Of a stretch of DNA of 64,000 nt, positions 58,008 to 64,000 are shown piece after piece. Source of the DNA: Asterella californica (lineage: Eukaryota > Streptophyta > Marchantiopsida > Marchantiales > Aytoniaceae); contig JAYKYS010000002.1 in NCBI GenBank assembly GCA_036924285.1, forward strand, positions 8,432,001 through 8,496,000. Reading direction: 5' to 3'. The number at the start of each line of letters is the position of its first letter. Position 1 is the stretch's first letter. A program made the translations under genes and the position numbers. The notes under the pieces were generated by a model. That model did not search any database. It worked only from the letters and a program-made list of their open reading frames with translations, and was not told the DNA's origin.

Positions 58008-59116
58008 GGATCATGGTGGTGCCGTCTAGGGTGTTACTGCTGCTCAAGGTGTTCATGTTCAAGGGACTCCTGATCAAGATGGCGTTGGCTCTCAAGGAGG
58101 ACCTACTGTAGTCCCAATGACAAGTGCACAGCTTGTTGTAGATATAGCTCGGATTCTTCAAGCGTTGGCTGCTCTTATTCAGCAGCAACCTGCAATTGGA
58201 GGAGCTGAGCAGAAATCCACAAAGGCTCTACAAGCAGTTGTTGATCGATGTGGACGATTTGATGACTGAGACGTTACTAAGTATATGTGGGAGTATGTGG
58301 GTGAGATAGAACTGTGTTAGGGCACCTGAGGTTGAGATAATTCTGAGCTTTGAGTTGACTGTAGTCCTGGACTGAGAGAGAAAGTGAGAAATCTACAGAG
58401 AAGACATCTAGGAGGATGGACTCTGTTTGAGCGTGCATTGAGAGAGGAGTTTCTAGAAGAAGATTCTAATAGAGTCACCAGGAGGACGTTCCTTGATTGG
58501 ATAGAGAATCAGCTTGGATGTACCATGAGATTGAACGAGTTGATTTGTGAGTTTGAAAAGAGGTACTCGTAGCTTTCTGATCTGGAAAAATTGACGTTAG
58601 ATGCTAAGAAGACAGAGTTGTTCTTAGAGACTATGGATGAGTTTACAGGAGATAGTCTTTGTTTCATGTTAGCTGATCATGGAGCAGAGGGGAGAGTTAC
58701 ATTTGATAGGAGGAGAGTGAAAGAAGCAGTATCTACTCTTGCTAGACAACATTGTGGTAAGATGGCAGTAGCTGGACAACTAGAAACCTTACCATAACAG
58801 AGAGTGACCTCTCAAGTCCCAGTAGTTTCACTTATAGCTCTCCAAGTACTTGTAGTGATTCTTAGACATTTGTAGTGCATGTTCAAGCACAAAGAGGTCC
58901 CAGACAACGTCTTGTTGAGAGTTAACTCAACAGTTGAAGGATTTAAGAGTTGAGATGGCGGATCTGAAGAGAGATCAGCGACCAACCGCACCATGTGCTC
59001 GACTTGTAGGGCGAAATTTTACCAGGAGATGTATTTGGTGTGATAGTCCAGATCATCTCATAGAGGATTGTCAAGACTTAGCGGTTGCCTTGCGAGAGGA
59101 CATGGTCAATTATTAG
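58008..59116 (+). pseudogene. gag of the second gypsy element, broken
   Basis: It starts at ATG 58008 (MDHGGAV, then a stop). Pieces follow: SAQLVVDIARILQALAALIQ, ALREEFLEEDSNRVTRRTFL (from about 58435), LNELICEFEKRYS with a stop, and EGRVTFDRRRVKEAVSTLAR. A well-formed CCHC knuckle, CIWCDSPDHLIEDC, is at 59030-59071. Capsid-like helical sequence followed by a nucleocapsid knuckle is the expected gag layout. Several stops and at least two frame changes exclude function. Confidence 0.75.
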
Positions 59117-62100
59117 AACAACAGGTTGCATCTAACCGTCACTGGACAATCTTTGAACGCACATTTTGGAACAAGAGGAATGAGGAGTTTACTTCCAGCA
59201 CTTACTGATGTGAACACTACAGCAATGACTGCGGGCTCTGCAGAAACTGATGTATATATAGAAAGAGTTGAAGTGCGCTCTAATCCAACTATGGTTGGGC
59301 AAGCTGCTGAAGTTTCAATTGAAATGATAAAGAGAGGCGTAGAAAACATTAGGAGAGCTACTGGATGGAGAGACCCTATAGATGTAATTTCTGTTCGAGC
59401 GTTTTTAGAAGCAAGCACTGAACAAGATGCCATGGTGGAAGACAAAAGACGACGGGATGCTTCTGACTTAGATGCAGGAGCACCTGATGACAGTGGCTGT
59501 CGAAAGAGTTACGAGGAGAAGAGCAGCGGAGTCTTCGTCATCTGGATCGGTACCAACTGGTAGGTTTTCAACTGCAGAGGATGTACCTTCTACCTCTACA
59601 GTTCCAACCACCTGCAGTAGATCCTATGGAAGGTGTACAGAATTTGCCACAAGAGACTACTACTACTGACGGAGTACGAGAGAAGAGGTTTACATCACAA
59701 GAGAAGAGAAAAGCTCCAGCTTACAAGTTAACTGCGGACATCGAAACAGCAACAGACTTGCGCACTATTTTGGAACAACGCATTCAAGACGTCGGAGTTG
59801 AGTTTTCTCTTCGTGAAATACTTGATATCGCAAAAAGAGAATTTCATGAGTTGATAATTGATATCATGAAAAGAAAGAGGTAGGTGTTGACAGAGCAAGT
59901 AACTAGTAAGATGGTTGGAGTGGTGGATGCTATTGACGTTGATGGATTCAGAGATGTCAAGTATGAAACATTGGTTGCTGGTCCTGCTGTTGTTGATAAT
60001 GAAGATGAAGAATTTGAGGAGGATAAGTCAAGCACAGACAGTGATTTCAAACAGAATCATTGGACACGAGCGACAACGGAGATGCAGGTTCAACTTGGAG
60101 GACTTTATGAACCGGTACCTGCACTTGTGGATCACGAGTTGGAAATCAACATCATTTCAAAGGAGGTGTATGAGAAGAGATAATGGCCAATGGAAAGGAA
60201 TCATGGCTGGGTACTTCATGCTGTAAATAATCAAAAGGTGAGTTATACGGAGCTTGTCCCAATATGTATGTAAAGATTGGAGATGTAGGGTTGATCAACA
60301 TTTCTTTGTACAGTCATCTGTCTTATCCTGTCATACCAGACCAACCTTACATCACCGCTATTCGAATGGAGCCAAATGTGATGAATGATGGATCTCGTTA
60401 TGTCAGAGTTCGGAGTCTTGACGACAAATATTCAGTACAAGTTTTGACTGTTCGTTCAAGACATGAGCGGAATCGACAAACCCTTAGAGATTCTCAAACA
60501 AAGAGATTGTAAGGATTTTCGCAATCCACTCCTGTAGAGCGGGATGACAGGGGTGTAGAACCTATTGTTGAGATCCCGTTTGAAGTAGTAAAAAAGGTGG
60601 AGGAGTCAGATATGAGATATGTACAAGAGTTCAGAGACATGTGTAGTGTACATAATTGACAGTCTAGATTGTTGATGTTCGAGAGCGATGGGTGGAGTCA
60701 GTTAACAAGAGTTGAGGATATGAAAGAAAATACAAAAAATTGGATGATGAAACAGATATCAGAGCTATGACGTGCAAAGGTTCTACATGAAGATGATGTA
60801 GTTTCTGGCTTGTTTGAAGAGTTTGTGTCTGTAAGTCAGTTGCTAGTTGGTTAGACAGTGCAAGCATATTGATGGAGAGGAAAGATGATATGATGGTGAT
60901 CCGTATCCACTCTCGACAAATATATGAGAAGATTGTTACGTATTTGTGGTTCTTTCCTCATCGGATGCAGAACAGTGCAAGAAGAGAAGCAGTTTGTTGG
61001 TGTGCATTTCCTCTGGAGACAGAAGTCCATGCGAAGTACAAATATGTACTGAAGAAAGTGAAGTCGGTAGCAACTCAACTACTTGCTAACTTGCAACAAC
61101 AAATACAGTTAGTATGCATTAAGTCCATATTGCGTGATCATATTTGAGTAGGATATCAGTTTACTGAGGAGACGTTGAAGTAGCTCCAGATAGGAGGGGG
61201 TGATTTCCTTACTGAGGTTGAGAAGATTATTTTTGAGCAGATGATAGCAGATCATGGTAAAGCATTTTCTTTTTCAGCAAAAGGAGATAGGTTGTGTGGA
61301 TCCAAAGGTAATAGCACATATGGTTATATTCACAATCCTTCATGTGCCTTAGGATCTGAAATGATTTCGGTTCCTCGTGCTTTGTTGCCAAAACTTATTG
61401 AGTTGCTGAAAGAGAAGATAAGATACAGATGGAGATACTTGAGCCATCTATGGGACCATACTTTAGCAGGTGGTTCACTGTACTCAAGAAGTCAGGAGCC
61501 TTGCATTTCATTTAAGACTTACAACCTACGAATAACGTGATCACTTGTAACGTTGAGACGAGTCCTGTGATTGATGAAGAAGCTGAGGCATTTGCAGAGA
61601 GAGCTATCTATTCGACTGGAGATCTATATTCTGGTTATGATCAGTTTCAGTTGGCTATCAAAAATAGAGATCTGACCACTATGCATACGCCTTTGAGATT
61701 GATGCGGATGTGTACTCTTCCTCAAGAGCAACAAACTCAGTGGCTCATATGTAGAATGCGATGCATAAGATATTACGGGAGTTTGTACCTGAGGTTATCA
61801 TTCCGTTTCTAGATGATATTCTTATAAAAGGTTGCGCGGTTGAAGACAAGGATGAAGCAGTGCTTGCGAATGAATGTAGGAGGTTTGTTGCAGATTATAT
61901 CAGAGATGTAGAGCGCATTTTGACTCGTCTGGAGGAGGTACATCTCACCCTGTCAAGAGCTAAGTCCAAGTTTGGTGTGTTTGAGATTTTAGTGGTTGAT
62001 CATCCTTTGTGGTGCTTTTGGAAGGTGACCAAATCTGTAGAAGGTTGACGCAATAGCGAGGATGGTAGACTGTAAAAATATCACGGAGGTTCGATGTTTT

Positions 62101-62425
62101 CTAAGAGCTTGTGTAATTTACCGTTTATCCATTCTTCATTATGTCCATGTTGCGGAGCTTTTGTATGCATTATTGAGGAAGGGTAAGAGGTTATGGACTT
62201 CATTCTATCAAGAAGCAATGAATAGGTTGAAAGAGACTCTGAAGTATCCCCTTGTGTTGAAAAGAGTAGACTATGGGTGTGGAAGACCTGTCATTGTAAC
62301 AGTGGATACTAGCTCAAAGACGATTGGCTGGACGATAGGTCAAGATGATGCGAGTGGTGTGCAGTTTACCTCTAGGTTTGGGGTTAGAATCTTGACGGAT
62401 ATGCAACGAGATTATCCTCAAGTGA

Positions 62426-62461
62426 AGCGTGAGTTGTGGAGTGTACTCCACAACTCACGCT
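62426..62461. repeat. perfect 17-bp inverted repeat, 2-nt spacer
   Basis: Left arm AGCGTGAGTTGTGGAGT (62426-62442), spacer GT, right arm 62445-62461 its exact reverse complement. The left arm encodes the conserved KRELWSV of RNase H; the right arm interrupts the frame just before LMKTYREFF. Confidence 0.97.
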
Positions 62462-63762
62462 CATGAAGACATATCGTGAGTTTTTTATTGTAGCTCGTGT
62501 AGTTTTAGAGACAGATTGTCTACCTCTGCTTGGCATGATATCCAACTGTAGCACGACGGACATAGTGATGTTGCGTTGGATTACTTACATCAAGAGCTTG
62601 AATCCAGAACTGAAGCATATAAAAGATAAATAGAATGTGGTAGCAGATATGTTGTCAATGGCGCGTTATATAGACGAGGATGATATGTTTTCAGAAGCTG
62701 AGGAAGAAGAAAGAAAGAATGTTTGGTGTCAGGTTGGTCGACAGATTACAGACTCGGAGCAGTTGTTGTTTAAGGGAGATCTTTACACAAGTAGACTTCG
62801 TGACATTGGGTATTATCTGAGAGTTGGAGAGACAAGAGGGGTGGAGCGAAATAGAATTCAGAGAGATAAAGAAACAAGCATACAACTAGCTTCTACACGA
62901 TGGATATATTTGGAGAGGTCACAGAGGAGAGATGGGATGTTCATACGAGTAGTGGACGATCTGCAGACTAAACAACAACTAATGAAGGAGTTCCATGATA
63001 CCTTGTGGACTGGACATCGAAGAATTGTGCTACTTACATCAAGTTGAAGGAAAGATATTGGTGAAAAAGTCTGTATTGAGATGTGATGAACCTGCTTGCA
63101 TTGTCAGTTTTACTCAAAGATGTGATAGAGGGATGGTCTTGTGTCAACTTATCCATCTTGCATTCACTTCCAATGGGTTCTCGACTTGGTGGTCATGCCT
63201 CCGAGGTTATGAGGTATGTGATATTTGGTTTTGGTTTTGGCTCGTGAAGATCTCTCCAACTTTGTAGAAGGGCGAGCACTGAGGACGAAGACCACAGAGG
63301 GGAGAATTGACAACAGTGAACGTGGACATCCATCGATTGTTCAAGCTTTGGTGAAGACATGTGACTGTAGACATAGAGAGTGACTTAGGTTACTCGTTTT
63401 TGCTTATGGACTGACAAGACGACTCACTGTTCAACTACTGGATACATGCCTGTTGGATTAATGTTGGGACAGAAGTCGATAATGTCAGCAGAAGAAGACT
63501 TCTCTACTTGGACTACCTTGTCATGGGAAGACAGTATGGATCACGTACAGCTTCTCTCATTACGCATCAGACAGTTAGAACCGCGGAGGATCCTGCAGAG
63601 CACAACAAAAGTTGAAAGCGGCTCGACTTGAAAATAAAGAGAGGTTTGACAAGACCCATAAGCTTCGACCGAAATCAATACAAGTTGAGGGCTGGGTGTT
63701 GGTATACGACAGTACACTAGAGAACCAGCACTCTACAGTCCGAAAGTTTTCCAGGAGATTGT

Positions 63763-63806
63763 TTGCAAGGAATAAGTAGCATTAGAATGCTACTTATTCC
63801 TTGCAA
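63763..63806. repeat. perfect 21-bp inverted repeat, 2-nt spacer
   Basis: Left arm 63763-63783 and right arm 63786-63806 are exact reverse complements around AG. The right arm encodes NATYSLQ, a conserved integrase C-terminal segment; the left arm replaces the codons that should precede it. Confidence 0.97.
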
Positions 63807-64000
63807 GAGCTAGATGGTGCGTCTTTAAGGCTTCCTGTTGCTCGGAAACGAGTAAAATTGTTCAGAAAGAGGGCAGGAGCAGTGGAGCTGATTGAGTTTT
63901 TAAGATCAGAATAGAACACAGGTGCATATGATCGTTTAGCTGAAACAATTGAGCAGAACCAAGACGACTTCAACAGTTACGAGGATCAGGGACGTATTGG

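Larger units (their letters stand above)
59126..63909 (+). pseudogene. pol of the second gypsy element, broken
   Basis: Domains in order: a linker with KRKAPAYKLTADIETATDLR (59707 onward); a protease-like segment, ALVDHELEINIISKEVY, near 60121, lacking the D-S/T-G triad; PDQPYITAIRMEP near 60325; RT with GDLYSGYDQFQLAI near 61618 and FLDDILIKGC at 61806-61835; RNase H with VTVDTSSKTIGWTIGQDDAS near 62297 and LETDCLPLLGMI; integrase N-terminal part with EFHDTLWTGHR near 62987; and a C-terminal part with GYMPVGLMLGQKS. The segment between RTKTTEG and ERGHPSIV near 63305-63320 is much too short for the integrase core, so the second Asp and the Glu of DDE seem deleted. Frames change many times. 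Two loopless inverted duplications are listed separately. Confidence 0.8.
57320..64000 (+). mobile_element. second, strongly decayed Ty3/gypsy element (right end outside window)
   Basis: A different family from the element on its left: gag, knuckle, protease, RT, RNase H and integrase pieces appear in the right order, with many stops and frameshifts. It begins with LTR-like sequence ending near 57935. The 3' LTR is not in the window. Confidence 0.8.

Overview
The window looks like nuclear DNA of a land plant, most likely a seed-free lineage such as a moss or other bryophyte. The reasons are spliced genes with short GT-AG introns, a phi-class glutathione S-transferase, a plant-type WD40/bromodomain protein, and flanks full of decayed Ty3/gypsy elements. 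The lineage call is inference; no organellar or rRNA sequence is present to fix it.

Three cellular genes can be supported. At 4.4-7.1 kb (+) is a seven-exon gene for peptidyl-tRNA hydrolase 2 with an N-terminal membrane anchor. At 13.3-26.8 kb (+) is a 23-exon gene for a 2071-residue BRWD/PHIP-like WD40-bromodomain protein; all exon phases close. At 37.0-38.0 kb (-) is a two-exon phi-class GST. The exon joins were read by eye from splice sites and homology, so single-base junction errors are possible. The three genes do not form an operon or pathway. They are ordinary housekeeping, chromatin and detoxification genes; the first two form a gene-rich, higher-GC island.

The left edge (1-3 kb) is retroelement debris: a minus-strand gypsy pol scrap, an LTR-like segment, a gag-like remnant and, most notably, a decayed C5-cytosine DNA methyltransferase domain at 2459-2980. 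Motifs IV, VI and VIII are in one reading frame with normal spacing. The stretch from 27 to 46 kb is AT-rich and mostly featureless, with LTR-like pieces, tandem repeats, two decayed coding remnants of unknown family and a 1.2-kb array of short hairpins.

From 46.6 to 57.3 kb lies a Ty3/gypsy element with three LTRs: LTR, gag-pol, LTR, truncated pol, deleted LTR. Its gag-pol is one continuous frame broken by only six stops. A second, more decayed Ty3/gypsy element of another family runs from 57.3 kb off the right end. It carries two perfect, nearly loopless inverted duplications inside former coding sequence, which look like template-switch mutations.
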